A stretch of 64,000 nt of DNA from assembly GCF_016461785.1 (NCBI RefSeq), contig NZ_JAEMUH010000003.1, forward strand, positions 228,449 to 292,448, given 5' to 3'. Below are positions 18,163-27,779 of this stretch, in pieces (position 1 is the stretch's first letter; each line of letters opens with the position of its first letter). The notes under the pieces are model-generated. The model worked only from the letters and a program-made list of their open reading frames with translations, was not told the DNA's origin and did not search any database. Position numbers and translations under genes: made by a program. Origin of the DNA: Marinomonas ostreistagni. GTDB taxonomy: Bacteria > Pseudomonadota > Gammaproteobacteria > Pseudomonadales > Marinomonadaceae.

Positions 18163-19197
18163 TTACATTGACTCGTATTTCTTAATCAAGCTTTCCGCTT
18201 TTTTAAGTAAACGTTCCGCTTCATAATCGTCGTCGTTCATGTCTTCAAGCCATTCTTCACGAACGGGAGCTAGTTTCGCTTTCCAAGAGTCATATTCCGC
18301 TCCTTCGATGTAATCGAAGCTATTGCCTTGTTTCACGGCGTAGGAGCGAGCGTGCTGTTCATAGTTGTCAAACAGGGTTCCAATATGGCCGGCTAGAGCG
18401 ACACCAGAATTATCGTCGATGACTTTTTGTAGATCCGCAGGCAGGTCGGCATACACGTCTTTATTCATAGCAAAAATAAAGAACTGAGTATAAAGACCAC
18501 GATCGCCTTTAATTTCAGTATGGTGTTTAACCAGTTCATAGATCTTAGTGGGTAAGACTACTTCGTATGGAAGTACGGCGACATCAAGCACGCCTTTTGA
18601 AATAGCACTGGCCATTTCTGTTACAGGCATAAAGATGGTGTTGGCTCCGAATTCTTTGAAGCCTTCGGACATGATTTTATTTGGCGCACGTACTTTTAAG
18701 CCATCTAGGTCAGCGCCAGTTTTGATCGCCTTTTCGCGTGAGTGGAAAGACCCTGGTGCGTGGGTATGCATAGCGAGTAGATGAACATCTTTCATTTCAT
18801 CTTGCATCTCAGTTTCAGCGTACTCTTGCAGTGCCATTGAAGTTGCTTTCGCATTGCTAGGCATGAAAGGTAGCTCAAATACGGTGGCTTTTGGAAATCT
18901 ACCTGGTGTGTAACCGCCTACAGTCCAAGTGATGTCTGAAATGCCTTTACGAACTTGATCAAACAATTGAGGTGGCTTACCGCCGAGTTGCATAGCTGGG
19001 TACAGCTCGATATCAATACGCCCATTTGATTCCGCTTCCACTTTTTCGGCCCAAGGCTCTAAAAACTTGGAATGCGCCATCGACATAGGCGGCAGCATAT
19101 GGTGCAGTTTCAGAGTGAACTCAGCTTCTGCCATGGCATTGACAGATAACACTGCACCCGCAACCAACGCTAGCCCTTTGCGTCCAAGATATTTCAT
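18163..19197 (-). CDS. dctP: TRAP transporter periplasmic binding protein (DctP)
   Basis: Solute-binding protein of 344 aa. The signal peptide runs MKYLGRKGLALVAGAVLSVNAMA, with cleavage expected after AMA. DctP features include FTLKLHHMLPP, the ligand-contact region LDGLKVRAPN with its conserved Arg (about residue 165), and GVLDVAVLPYE. I start at 19197 because GAGGTGG precedes that ATG. Relatives of this type bind aromatic or lignin-derived acids in several bacteria. The ligand here is inferred from context. Confidence 0.9.
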   Translation of the reverse strand: MKYLGRKGLALVAGAVLSVNAMAEAEFTLKLHHMLPPMSMAHSKFLEPWAEKVEAESNGRIDIELYPAMQLGGKPPQLFDQVRKGISDITWTVGGYTPGRFPKATVFELPFMPSNAKATSMALQEYAETEMQDEMKDVHLLAMHTHAPGSFHSREKAIKTGADLDGLKVRAPNKIMSEGFKEFGANTIFMPVTEMASAISKGVLDVAVLPYEVVLPTKIYELVKHHTEIKGDRGLYTQFFIFAMNKDVYADLPADLQKVIDDNSGVALAGHIGTLFDNYEQHARSYAVKQGNSFDYIEGAEYDSWKAKLAPVREEWLEDMNDDDYEAERLLKKAESLIKKYESM

Positions 19198-19499
19198 TTT
19201 CCACCTCACATTGTTTTTTTTATACGTGTTTTTATGGTTTTTTAAGTCGATTCGATCGCTGCGTCGAAGTCGATTTATACATTGTTTGCATAAACTGTTT
19301 AGTATTTCAACAATGTTTTAATCAAATTTTTCTTACGCCCATCGGAAAAAAAGATAATGCGTCCTCTATTTTTAGAATACATAACAATATAAATCAAAAC
19401 TATTTGTAAAAATAATTGTTGTGTAGTACAACAAAAATAAATTCAAACAAACATTTCAACATCGGTCCACCGTAACAACGCTAAAATAGAAGGTGAATT
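19198..19499. promoter_or_regulatory. Divergent promoter region, TRAP / CoA-transferase
   Basis: These 302 A+T-rich bases separate dctP from the rightward catabolic genes and must carry both promoters. An inverted repeat TTGTTGT-N5-ACAACAA lies at 19416-19434, and further AACAAT sequences are scattered at 19309 and 19383. I take the inverted repeat as the probable MarR operator. No gene is seen here. Confidence 0.6.
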
Positions 19500-21065
19500 A
19501 TGAGTAAGGTGATCTCTCTAGAGCAGGCTGCTGGCCTAATTAAAGATGGTGACTCAGTTGCTTGGTCAACCATTGGTATGTCTTATTTTGCAGAGGCGGT
19601 AGCGAGTCATTTGGAGCAACGTTTTCTTAAAACGGGTCAACCAAAGGACCTTACTTTGATTCATGATTGTGGTTGTGGTGATGGCAGAGATGCCGGCATG
19701 TCTCATCTTGCCCATGACGGTTTGGTAAAGCGTTTGATATCTGGTCATACCGGTCAGGCCCCGAAAATGGCAGGCATGATCGTTGAAGATAAAATTGAAG
19801 GCTACTTATTACCACAAGGTGTGCTCACCACCATGTGGCGTCAGATCGCGGGTAACAAGCCTGGTGTGATTACTAAGGTCGGTATGGGAACCTATGTGGA
19901 TCCATTACTAAGTGGCGGCAAGGTTACCTCTAAAGCGACCGGTGACTTAGTGAAGCGCATCGAGATCGAAGGTGAAGAGTGGTTGCTGTACAAAAAATTC
20001 CCGCTCAATGTTGTCGTGATTCGTGCGACGACGGCTGACGAGCATGGCAATCTATCTGTTGAAGAAGAAGCTCAGTTGGCGGAAATTCTACCGATGGCGC
20101 AAGCGGCTCGTAACCAAGGCGGTATCGTCATCGCTCAGGTGAAATACCTTGTCGAAGCAAAAACCATCAAACCAAAAGATGTCAAAGTGCCAGGTGTGCT
20201 AGTTGACTACGTGACTGTAGCGCCAGCAGAGCAGCACATGCAAACCATTACCACTGAGTACAACCCAAGCCTTGCGGGTAATGCCCGTATTCCTCTAAAC
20301 GTTATCCCTCCTGTGCCATTTGGCGAGCGTAAAATCATTGCTCGTCGTGCGGCGATGGAGCTGTATGACAATGCCATTGTAAACCTTGGGATTGGCATGC
20401 CAGATGGTGTGGCCTCGGTCGCAGCAGAAGAAAACGTAGCGAGCCGTTTTATGTTGACGACTGAATTGGGGACTTACGGTGGTATTCCTGCATCAGGTGG
20501 TGACTTTGGGGCGGCGTGGAATGCAGAAGCGATTATTGAGCATGAAGCGCAATTTGATTTCTACGACGGCGGTGGTTTGGACATTGCCTTCTTAGGTTTG
20601 GCGCAGGCGGATCAGAACGGCAACCTGAATGTCAGTAAGTTTGGCCCCAAAGTCGTTGGTCCCGGTGGTTTTATCAATATCTCGCAAACCGCTAAGAAAG
20701 TGGTGTTCTGTGGCACCTTGGTAAATGGCGCTAAGTTGTCTTTTGAAGGTGGCAAAGTGTCCGTCTTAGAAGAAGGCCGAACCCGTAAGTTTGTTGAGCA
20801 GGTGGATCATGTGACCTTTAGTGGTGAGTTTGCTCAAGCGAATAATAAGCCAGTGTTCTTTATTACCGAGCGATGCGTGCTGGAGTTACGTAAAGAAGGC
20901 ATGGTGCTGACGGAGATTGCGCCTGGTCTTGATCTTGAGAAAGACGTGTTAAGCATGATGGATTTCACTCCCGTCATTGCTGAAGACTTAAAAACCATGC
21001 CAGAGCAGATCTTCCAGCAGTCTTGGGGAGGTTTAGGCGAATTCATGGCAGGTTCTGCAAAATAA
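19500..21065 (+). CDS. Acyl-CoA:acetate/3-ketoacid CoA-transferase (YdiF-like)
   Basis: Family I CoA-transferase of 521 aa, with the alpha and beta halves fused as in YdiF. The catalytic Glu is probably E322 in TTELGTYGG. Glycine-rich stretches GIGMPDGVASVAAEE and GPGGFINISQ support the family. In this cluster it could return CoA from the aromatic acyl-CoA product to acetate or another acceptor, releasing the free aromatic acid. That role is inferred. It is the first gene of the rightward unit and is followed 20 bases later by a thiolase gene. Confidence 0.88.
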   Translation: MSKVISLEQAAGLIKDGDSVAWSTIGMSYFAEAVASHLEQRFLKTGQPKDLTLIHDCGCGDGRDAGMSHLAHDGLVKRLISGHTGQAPKMAGMIVEDKIEGYLLPQGVLTTMWRQIAGNKPGVITKVGMGTYVDPLLSGGKVTSKATGDLVKRIEIEGEEWLLYKKFPLNVVVIRATTADEHGNLSVEEEAQLAEILPMAQAARNQGGIVIAQVKYLVEAKTIKPKDVKVPGVLVDYVTVAPAEQHMQTITTEYNPSLAGNARIPLNVIPPVPFGERKIIARRAAMELYDNAIVNLGIGMPDGVASVAAEENVASRFMLTTELGTYGGIPASGGDFGAAWNAEAIIEHEAQFDFYDGGGLDIAFLGLAQADQNGNLNVSKFGPKVVGPGGFINISQTAKKVVFCGTLVNGAKLSFEGGKVSVLEEGRTRKFVEQVDHVTFSGEFAQANNKPVFFITERCVLELRKEGMVLTEIAPGLDLEKDVLSMMDFTPVIAEDLKTMPEQIFQQSWGGLGEFMAGSAK

Positions 21066-21085
21066 CAACAATAAGGGTGACCTAA

Positions 21086-22294
21086 ATGACAATGCAAAAT
21101 GTAGAGATTCCATACGGCGCGTACTGGAGTACACCGTTTACAAAGTGGCAGGGTTCCTTGCAGTACCTGCATTCAATGAAATTCGCGGCTCACGTTGCAA
21201 AGCAAGAACTGGCTAAACGCTCAATAGATCCAAAAGTGTTCGACTCCGGCGTACTGGGCATGACCATCAACCAGTATCAATCATTCAATGGTGCGCCTTG
21301 GCCACTATTTGATATTGGTGCCGTGCATACGCCAGGGCATGTGGTAAACCAAGTGTGTGCCACCAGTGCTCGTGGTCTATTTGCGGCAGCGTCTGAAGTG
21401 ATGTGTGGTATGGCCAGTGTGTCGCTGTTGATGGCGGCTGATCGTTGTTCCAATGGCCCGCATATTTTCTATCCGAATCCGCAAGGTATTGGCGGTGCTG
21501 GTCAGTCAGAAGATCAAGTGTTTTACAACATGATGAATGATCCAATGGGTGGCCATTCTATGATGCAAACTGGCGAGAATGTCGCCAAACGTTTTGATAT
21601 CACTCGTGAAGAATTGGATGCTGTTACTCTGCGTAGATATGAACAGTATCAAGAAGCTCTAAAAGATGAGCAAGCATTCCAAAAGCGTTACATGACGCTG
21701 CCACTTTCTGTGCCAACACCTAACTTTAAAAAGGAAGCTTGTGTTATCACGGGGGATGAGGGAGTTTTTCCAACCACCGCAGAGGGCCTAGCAAAGCTAA
21801 AACCGGTAATGGAAGGCGGTGTGATTACTTTTGGTAATCAGACACACCCAGCCGATGGTAATGCGGCCATCATTGTTTGTCACAGTGACAAGGCGCAGGA
21901 GTTATCTGCTAATAGTTCTATCAAAGTGGAGGTGTTGGGCTTTGGGCAAGCGCGAGACGACTTAGCTTATATGCCAGCGGCACCGATAGAAGCGGCTAAG
22001 CGTGCTTTACACATGGCGGACATCAGTATTGAGCAAGTCGATGCTATTAAAACCCATAACCCCTTTGCTGTGAACGATGTGGCGTTAGCGAAAGCTTTGA
22101 ATATCGATGTGATGCAAATGAACAATTTTGGTTGCTCACTAATTTGGGGGCATCCACAAGGGCCAACGGGTTTACGCGCCATGATAGAAATGATTGAAGA
22201 GCTTGCCTTGCGAGGCGGTGGTTATGGCTTGTTTACCGGCTGTGCAGCGGGGGATACAGGCATGGCAACCGTGATCCGAGTAACGGATCGATAG
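21086..22294 (+). CDS. Thiolase-family acyltransferase
   Basis: A 402-aa thiolase-fold protein. Candidate catalytic residues are C91 (VCATSARG), H356 (WGHPQGPTG) and C386 (FTGCAAGDTG). The HNPFAVND stretch replaces the usual NEAF motif. It probably cleaves the 3-keto-acyl-CoA intermediate with free CoA, releasing acetyl-CoA and a ring-carboxyl-CoA. The sequence around C91 lacks the common CASG form, so it belongs to a less standard thiolase subgroup. It ends at a strong terminator. Confidence 0.85.
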   Translation: MTMQNVEIPYGAYWSTPFTKWQGSLQYLHSMKFAAHVAKQELAKRSIDPKVFDSGVLGMTINQYQSFNGAPWPLFDIGAVHTPGHVVNQVCATSARGLFAAASEVMCGMASVSLLMAADRCSNGPHIFYPNPQGIGGAGQSEDQVFYNMMNDPMGGHSMMQTGENVAKRFDITREELDAVTLRRYEQYQEALKDEQAFQKRYMTLPLSVPTPNFKKEACVITGDEGVFPTTAEGLAKLKPVMEGGVITFGNQTHPADGNAAIIVCHSDKAQELSANSSIKVEVLGFGQARDDLAYMPAAPIEAAKRALHMADISIEQVDAIKTHNPFAVNDVALAKALNIDVMQMNNFGCSLIWGHPQGPTGLRAMIEMIEELALRGGGYGLFTGCAAGDTGMATVIRVTDR

Positions 22295-22315
22295 TACTTA
22301 GTACGCTCCATATTT

Positions 22316-22342
22316 AGCCACACACGTGTGTGGCTTTTTTTT
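22316..22342 (+). terminator. Terminator after thiolase gene
   Basis: A perfect 10-base palindromic stem AGCCACACAC / GTGTGTGGCT followed by eight Ts. It ends the CoA-transferase-thiolase transcript. Confidence 0.9.
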
Positions 22343-22355
22343 GAGGAAAATATAA

Positions 22356-22395
22356 ATAGTTGTATTTGACATTTGTTTAGCAATACAACTATTAT
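22356..22395 (+). promoter_or_regulatory. Sigma-70 promoter with overlapping inverted repeat
   Basis: TTGACA (22366-22371), an 18-base spacer and TATTAT (22390-22395) form a near-consensus promoter for the genes starting at 22464. Arms ATAGTTGTATT (22356-22366) and AATACAACTAT (22382-22392) overlap the -35 and -10 boxes. This is the layout expected for repression by the cluster's MarR protein. Confidence 0.75.
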
Positions 22396-22463
22396 GAATT
22401 TAACAAGTAGTTCACGCTACATAAGGCGCCTCAGCCATAAGCATAAAAACAAGAGGTAAGCGA

Positions 22464-23225
22464 ATGACAACGTATCAATTTATCGAATTCTCAGTGGAGA
22501 ATGGCATCGGTCACCTGCGATTGAATCGACCTGAGAAAAAGAACGCGATCAATGACTCACTTTGTTTAGAAATTGAACATGCGTTTATTAATCTTCCTGA
22601 TGACGTCAACGTTATCGTCTTCTCTGGCGCTGGCCCTGAATTTTGTGCTGGTCTAGATCTTGCTGAACATAAAGCGCGCGAACCATTCGAAGTCGTTAAG
22701 CACTCCAATATGTGGCATCGCGTGTTTGGTCATATTCAAAACTCTGGCATTCCTGTGATTGCGGCCATGCAAGGTGCAGTCATCGGAGGTGGTTTGGAAC
22801 TGGCGATCTGTGCACACATTCGTGTCACTGAAAAGGGGACTTTTTACCGTCTACCAGAAGGACGTCATGGCATCTTCGTTGGTGGTGGTGCATCGGTAAA
22901 CGTGGCTCGTGTGATCGGTACCAGCCGTATGACTGAGATGATGTTGACGGGGCGTGATGTGGACGCAGAAGAGGGTTACCGCATTGGCTTAGGACATTAC
23001 GTGGTGGAAAACGGTGCATCGTTGGATAAAGCCATGGAGCTTGCGGCGAGCATCGCGAAAAACTCGAAGTACTCAAACTGGGCAATGACCACGGGTTTAG
23101 CACACATCAGCAGCATGGCTTCTGATGATGGTTTGTACACTGAATCGCTCATTTGCGGCATCACACAAACCAGTGATGAAGTCAAAGCGCGTATCGAGTC
23201 CTTTCTAAACCGTAAAAAGAAATAA
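22464..23225 (+). CDS. Enoyl-CoA hydratase/isomerase family protein
   Basis: Crotonase-fold enzyme of 253 aa. The two expected catalytic glutamates are present: E112 in GGGLELAI and E132 in LPEGRHG. The oxyanion-hole stretch FCAGLDLAEH is near residue 60. It probably hydrates the cinnamoyl-type enoyl-CoA. Whether it also cleaves the product by retro-aldol chemistry, as Ech does, cannot be told from sequence. No vanillin dehydrogenase lies nearby, and dehydrogenase and thiolase genes do, which favours plain hydration. First gene of the second rightward transcript. Confidence 0.88.
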   Translation: MTTYQFIEFSVENGIGHLRLNRPEKKNAINDSLCLEIEHAFINLPDDVNVIVFSGAGPEFCAGLDLAEHKAREPFEVVKHSNMWHRVFGHIQNSGIPVIAAMQGAVIGGGLELAICAHIRVTEKGTFYRLPEGRHGIFVGGGASVNVARVIGTSRMTEMMLTGRDVDAEEGYRIGLGHYVVENGASLDKAMELAASIAKNSKYSNWAMTTGLAHISSMASDDGLYTESLICGITQTSDEVKARIESFLNRKKK

Positions 23226-23245
23226 GTCAGTACAGGAGTTTAATC

Positions 23246-24013
23246 ATGCAAGTTCAAGGTCGTCACTTTGTTGTTACAGGTTCAGCTTCCGGTATTGGTG
23301 AAGCCGTTGCACGTCGTCTACATGGCTTAGGTGCAAGCGTTTCGTTAGCGGACCTAAACGAAGAAGGTCTAAAGCGCGTGTCTGAAAGCTTAGGTAAGCG
23401 AGTACAGTACGCGGTGACGGATATTTCTGATGAAGCATCGGTGCAAGCGTCTTTGGATCAAGCGGTTGCCACGTTTGGTGAGATCAACGGTTTGGTGAAC
23501 TGTGCTGGCATTCCCGGTGCAGAACGCGTTGTTGGTCGTGAAGGCCCTCATTCGCTAGCGGGGTTTGAGCGTGCGCTGCGCGTGAACCTACTGGGAACGT
23601 TTAACATGATTCGCTTAGTCGCCGATAAAATGCAGCATAACGAGCCGCAATCGACTTCAGAGCGAGGTGTGATCATTAATACTGCTTCCGTTGCAGCCTT
23701 TGACGGCCAAATCGGCCAAGCGGCTTATTCTGCATCAAAAGGCGGCGTAACGGCGATGACACTACCGATCGCCCGTGAACTAGCGCGCTTTGGTATTCGT
23801 GTGATGACCATTGCTCCAGGTATCTTCAAAACACCAATGATGGATGTATTACCAGAAGAAGTGCAGCAATCCCTTGGTGCAGCGGTACCATTCCCACCAC
23901 GTTTGGGCGATCCAGATGAGTTCGCTATGTTGGCACAACAAATCATTGAGAACTGCATGCTGAACGGTGAAGTCATTCGTCTGGATGGCGCGATCCGTAT
24001 GGCGGCGAAATAG
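23246..24013 (+). CDS. Short-chain dehydrogenase, probable 3-hydroxyacyl-CoA dehydrogenase
   Basis: Classical SDR of 255 aa. The cofactor motif [10 protein letters not shown] is at residues 11-20, NCAG near residue 90, and the Ser-Tyr-Lys set is in INTASVAAF and AAYSASKGG. The SDR substrate loop PGIFKTPM and overall form resemble type-2 3-hydroxyacyl-CoA dehydrogenases. It should oxidise the 3-hydroxyacyl-CoA made by the preceding hydratase with NAD. It lies 20 bases after that gene. Confidence 0.88.
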   Translation: MQVQGRHFVVTGSASGIGEAVARRLHGLGASVSLADLNEEGLKRVSESLGKRVQYAVTDISDEASVQASLDQAVATFGEINGLVNCAGIPGAERVVGREGPHSLAGFERALRVNLLGTFNMIRLVADKMQHNEPQSTSERGVIINTASVAAFDGQIGQAAYSASKGGVTAMTLPIARELARFGIRVMTIAPGIFKTPMMDVLPEEVQQSLGAAVPFPPRLGDPDEFAMLAQQIIENCMLNGEVIRLDGAIRMAAK

Positions 24014-24020
24014 GAGATCA

Positions 24021-25772
24021 ATGATGAGCTACCAAGCCCCTTATAAAGACATGCAATGGTTGGTTGAGCAAGCCTACCAAACTCAACAACTTGGTAACCT
24101 TGAGTCCCTACAAGACTTCGACCTTGATCTTGCAAACGCCATCATTGATGAGGCGAGCAAGTTTGCTAGTGGCGTACTTGCTCCTCTCAACATGGTGGGT
24201 GACGAAGAAGGTTGTACATTCTCTGATGGCCAAGTGACTACACCAACGGGTTGGAAAGATGCGTATGCTCAATTCCGTGATTCTGGCTGGATCGGTTTGG
24301 CATTACCCGAAGAATATGGCGGTCAAGGCTTGCCTAAGTACATTGCTCAGCCAGTGAACGAAATGTGGTTATCAAGCAACCTAGCATTTGTCATGTTTGC
24401 GGCATTGGCGCAGGGTGGCTCTGAAATCCTATTGAAGTTTGGCTCTGATGAACTGAAAGCTCGCTATCTAACGCAAATTGTCACGGGCGAATGGACGGTG
24501 GCAATGGCGTTAACTGAGCCGAATGCAGGTTCTGACCTAGGCGCGTTGACAACCAAAGCTATCCCACAAGCGGATGGTACGTATCAAATCAAAGGCCAAA
24601 AAATCTACATCACCTACGGTGAGCACGATATGGCCGAGAACATCGTCCATTTAGTATTAGCTCGCACACCGGATGCCCCTGCAGGGAGCCGAGGCCTTTC
24701 TTTATTTGCAGTACCTAAATACCGCGTTAATGAAGACGGTTCCTGCGGTGAATTTAACGATATCCGTTGTACGGGGATTGAGCATAAAACAGGCCTTCAC
24801 GGTAGCCCAACCTGTTCGATCAGCTACGGCGATAACGATAATTGTGTCGGTGAATTAATTGGCAACCTAAACCAAGGTCTGATGGCGATGTTCGTGTTGA
24901 TGAACGAAGCTCGCTTAAGCTGTGGTATGCAAGGTGTCGGTCTAAGTGAGTTGGCCTTTCAAAAAGCCCTGCAATACTCAAAAGAGCGCGTGCAGGGGGC
25001 GAGAGCCGATGGGCAACGTGTAGCGATTCTTGAACACCCAGATGTGAAGCGCATGCTTCTTAACCTTCGCTCGGAAAGTTTTGCGCTGCGTTCATTGGGT
25101 TACCAAATTGCAGCCTTGATCGATGTGAGTGAGCAATCTGATGATGCTGAGGCAGTAAAAGCGGCTGAAAAACGTATTGCTTTGTTAACCCCTATTTTTA
25201 AAGGCTTCGCAACGGAGCAGGCCAATGAACTAGCAGGGGATGCGGTTCAGGTGTTTGGTGGAATGGGGTTTGTAGAAGAAACGGGGATTGCTCAAGTGAT
25301 GCGTGATGCGCGCATCACAACCATCTACGAAGGTACGACAGGGATCCAAGCGAAAGATTTATTACACCGCAAGATTCGTGTGGACCAAGGTCGCTGTATT
25401 AGTGAACTGATGGCAGACATTCGAGACGTTGTTGAAAAAAGTCCAGATAGTGTTGTTAACCAGCGCTTAGGGCAAGCATTGAATCAACTGGCTCATGTAT
25501 TGGATAGCACGATACTCAATCCAAGTGCTGAATTAGCCCAATTGGATGCTGTAGCGGTGCCATTTTTAAATGCTTTAGGGGGAATCTGCTGTGCTTGGCA
25601 ATTGGTTGAATTGGCGCAGCGGGCACAAGTAAGCAAAGCTGAAGATGAGGTTTTCTTTGGTAATGTCGTAGCGCTGGCGGAGTTTTACAGCGCTTATAAA
25701 CTACCTCAGGCTCAAGCGGCTTTGACGACTGTGATAGATGAGCAAAATGGCGTCGGAAACTATGAATTCTAG
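24021..25772 (+). CDS. Acyl-CoA dehydrogenase (large, DmdC/FadE-like)
   Basis: An acyl-CoA dehydrogenase of about 583 aa with the C-terminal extension of the DmdC-type group. FAD-binding stretches are visible (TEPNAGSDLG, KIYITYGEHD, VFGGMGFVEETG), and IYEGTTGIQAKDL holds the conserved region near the active site. The start is 24021 or 24024, preceded by AGGAG. It would desaturate a saturated side chain and give electrons to ETF, whose genes are in the same unit. Cinnamates do not need this step, so the cluster probably also accepts dihydro-type phenylpropionates. Confidence 0.9.
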   Translation: MMSYQAPYKDMQWLVEQAYQTQQLGNLESLQDFDLDLANAIIDEASKFASGVLAPLNMVGDEEGCTFSDGQVTTPTGWKDAYAQFRDSGWIGLALPEEYGGQGLPKYIAQPVNEMWLSSNLAFVMFAALAQGGSEILLKFGSDELKARYLTQIVTGEWTVAMALTEPNAGSDLGALTTKAIPQADGTYQIKGQKIYITYGEHDMAENIVHLVLARTPDAPAGSRGLSLFAVPKYRVNEDGSCGEFNDIRCTGIEHKTGLHGSPTCSISYGDNDNCVGELIGNLNQGLMAMFVLMNEARLSCGMQGVGLSELAFQKALQYSKERVQGARADGQRVAILEHPDVKRMLLNLRSESFALRSLGYQIAALIDVSEQSDDAEAVKAAEKRIALLTPIFKGFATEQANELAGDAVQVFGGMGFVEETGIAQVMRDARITTIYEGTTGIQAKDLLHRKIRVDQGRCISELMADIRDVVEKSPDSVVNQRLGQALNQLAHVLDSTILNPSAELAQLDAVAVPFLNALGGICCAWQLVELAQRAQVSKAEDEVFFGNVVALAEFYSAYKLPQAQAALTTVIDEQNGVGNYEF

Positions 25773-25837
25773 TTCCTAAAAAATGGGGACATAACCTTCT
25801 TTGAACGAATAAAAATAACAAGTTTCAGGAGAATAAA

Positions 25838-27691
25838 ATGACCAGCGAATTCCATCCAATTAAGGTGGTGAGTCACTCGGTTGCGATCGAGAAACGAGAT
25901 AACGGGGAGCAGATAATTCAATGCCAAACGCCCCTTGCCGAGTACGCTCGTTGCTTAACGGATCGTCTAGTTCACTGGGCTCAGGAGACACCTGACACAG
26001 TATTTATTGCGCAACGTGATGACACAGGAGAGTGGGAGCGCTATACCTACGCTGAAGCGCTTGTCAAAGTTCGCCAACTCGCATCATGGCTATTAGAGCA
26101 GCCGGTTTCCCCAGAGCGTCCAATCGCTTTTTTATCGGGTAACAGTTTAGAGCATTTGATGTTAGCCATGGCGGGGTATTACATTGGTGTGCCTCATGCA
26201 CCGATTTCACCGGCCTACTCGTTGGTTGCTACTGATTACGCCAAGTTAAAGCACGTTGTTGAGCTGCTGACGCCTGGTCTGATAGTAGTAGATAAACTGG
26301 CACCTTACGAAAAAGCAATTAGTGCGGTCGCCGACCAGAATGTACCGGTCGCAGTGATGTACGGCTCGACTAAAGCTGAGCTTATTAATAATCCAGTGGT
26401 GTCTTTTTCTGAATTTTGGAATCATCCTGAAAACACCGCAATTGAGCTCCGTAATGCTGAAGTTACAGGGGATACTGTCGCAAAAATACTGTTTACATCC
26501 GGTACAACCGGTATGCCAAAAGGCGTAATGAACACTCATAGGATGCTGTGTGCGAATGCGGTGATGATTCGCGACACCATGGCTTTTTTGGCGGAGGAGC
26601 CGCCAGTGATGGTGGACTGGTTACCTTGGAACCATACCTTTGGTGGCAATCATAATGTCAGCATTGCTTTATACAACGGTGGTTCTTTCTACCTTGATGA
26701 CGGTAAGCCTACCGAAGCCCACTTTCATAAAACATTGAACAATCTCGCTGAGATAGCCCCGACAGTGTATTTCAATGTACCTAAAGGCTTTGAACTGTTA
26801 GTGAAAAAACTCAAGCAAGACGATGAATTAGCACGGAAGTTCTTTTCACGGTTGCAGTTTATGTTTTTTGCTGCCGCAGGTATGGCGCAGCATATTTGGG
26901 ACGACATTGATGCGTTAGCTATTCAGTACACTGGCAAGAAAATCCCTATGCTGACTGGGCTTGGTGCGACTGAGACAGCGCCATCGGTGACCTTTGCCTC
27001 CATTGAAGAAAGTGCATCAGGCGTGATTGGAAAACCAGCGCCTGGCGTAACCCTGAAGTTAGTACCGAATGAAGGCAAATTAGAAGCCCGTGTTAAAGCG
27101 GTGACGGTGATGCCAGGTTATTGGCGACAACCCGAATTGACTGCTAAGTCGTTTGATGAAGAAGGGTTTTATTGCCTAGGCGATGCCTTTGCTTATTTGG
27201 ATGAGAGCAATCCAAATCGAGGCTTCAGGTTTGATGGACGTGTTTCAGAAGACTTCAAGTTAGACAGTGGTACTTGGGTCAGTGCAGGAACGCTTCGTGC
27301 CAAGTTTATCAGTGCATTTGCCCCATGGGTTCAGGACATTGTGTTGTGTGGAACCAATCGTGCTGACATAACCGGTTTAGTCTTTCCTGATTTGATCCAG
27401 TGCCGTGCTCTGATCGGTGAGGAAGGCGCGCATTTATCTGATGAAAAAGTTGTCCAGCACCCGAAGGTTCGAACTATATTTCAAGAAAAGCTTAGAGCTT
27501 TTGCGGCTCAGGGAACAGGCAGTTCAACCGTAGTATCACGAATTCTTTTGCAGCATGAAGCGCCTTGTTTGGACGCACATGAAGTAACGGATAAAGGCTC
27601 GTTGAATCAAAGAAATGTTCAGGAACATCGTGCGGACCAAGTGGCTGAACTTTATCAAGAGCCTCATTCTGTCAGTGTAATTAGCGTTTAA
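25838..27691 (+). CDS. Feruloyl-CoA synthetase-like acid:CoA ligase
   Basis: ATP-dependent acyl-adenylate-forming ligase of 617 aa. The AMP/phosphate loop TSGTTGMPKGVMNTH is near residues 222-236, the adenine region is GLGATETAPS, and the hinge area reads GRVSEDFKLDSGTWVS. The last motif and the length match feruloyl-CoA synthases of Pseudomonas type. It should activate a hydroxycinnamate (ferulate, coumarate, caffeate or a dihydro form). It follows the acyl-CoA dehydrogenase by 65 bases with a CAGGAG ribosome site. Substrate range is inferred. Confidence 0.85.
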   Translation: MTSEFHPIKVVSHSVAIEKRDNGEQIIQCQTPLAEYARCLTDRLVHWAQETPDTVFIAQRDDTGEWERYTYAEALVKVRQLASWLLEQPVSPERPIAFLSGNSLEHLMLAMAGYYIGVPHAPISPAYSLVATDYAKLKHVVELLTPGLIVVDKLAPYEKAISAVADQNVPVAVMYGSTKAELINNPVVSFSEFWNHPENTAIELRNAEVTGDTVAKILFTSGTTGMPKGVMNTHRMLCANAVMIRDTMAFLAEEPPVMVDWLPWNHTFGGNHNVSIALYNGGSFYLDDGKPTEAHFHKTLNNLAEIAPTVYFNVPKGFELLVKKLKQDDELARKFFSRLQFMFFAAAGMAQHIWDDIDALAIQYTGKKIPMLTGLGATETAPSVTFASIEESASGVIGKPAPGVTLKLVPNEGKLEARVKAVTVMPGYWRQPELTAKSFDEEGFYCLGDAFAYLDESNPNRGFRFDGRVSEDFKLDSGTWVSAGTLRAKFISAFAPWVQDIVLCGTNRADITGLVFPDLIQCRALIGEEGAHLSDEKVVQHPKVRTIFQEKLRAFAAQGTGSSTVVSRILLQHEAPCLDAHEVTDKGSLNQRNVQEHRADQVAELYQEPHSVSVISV

Positions 27692-27779
27692 TGTTATTGA
27701 AGAATGCCAGTATAGAAGCGACTCTTAAACGGTAGTTGGCGTTTATTGTTATAAGAAAAAGTATATCTAGGTGACAATT

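Noticed and set aside
22464..23225. Naming the hydratase ech (feruloyl-CoA hydratase-lyase)
   Set aside because: No vanillin dehydrogenase lies nearby and thiolase and dehydrogenase genes do, so the lyase reaction is not supported.
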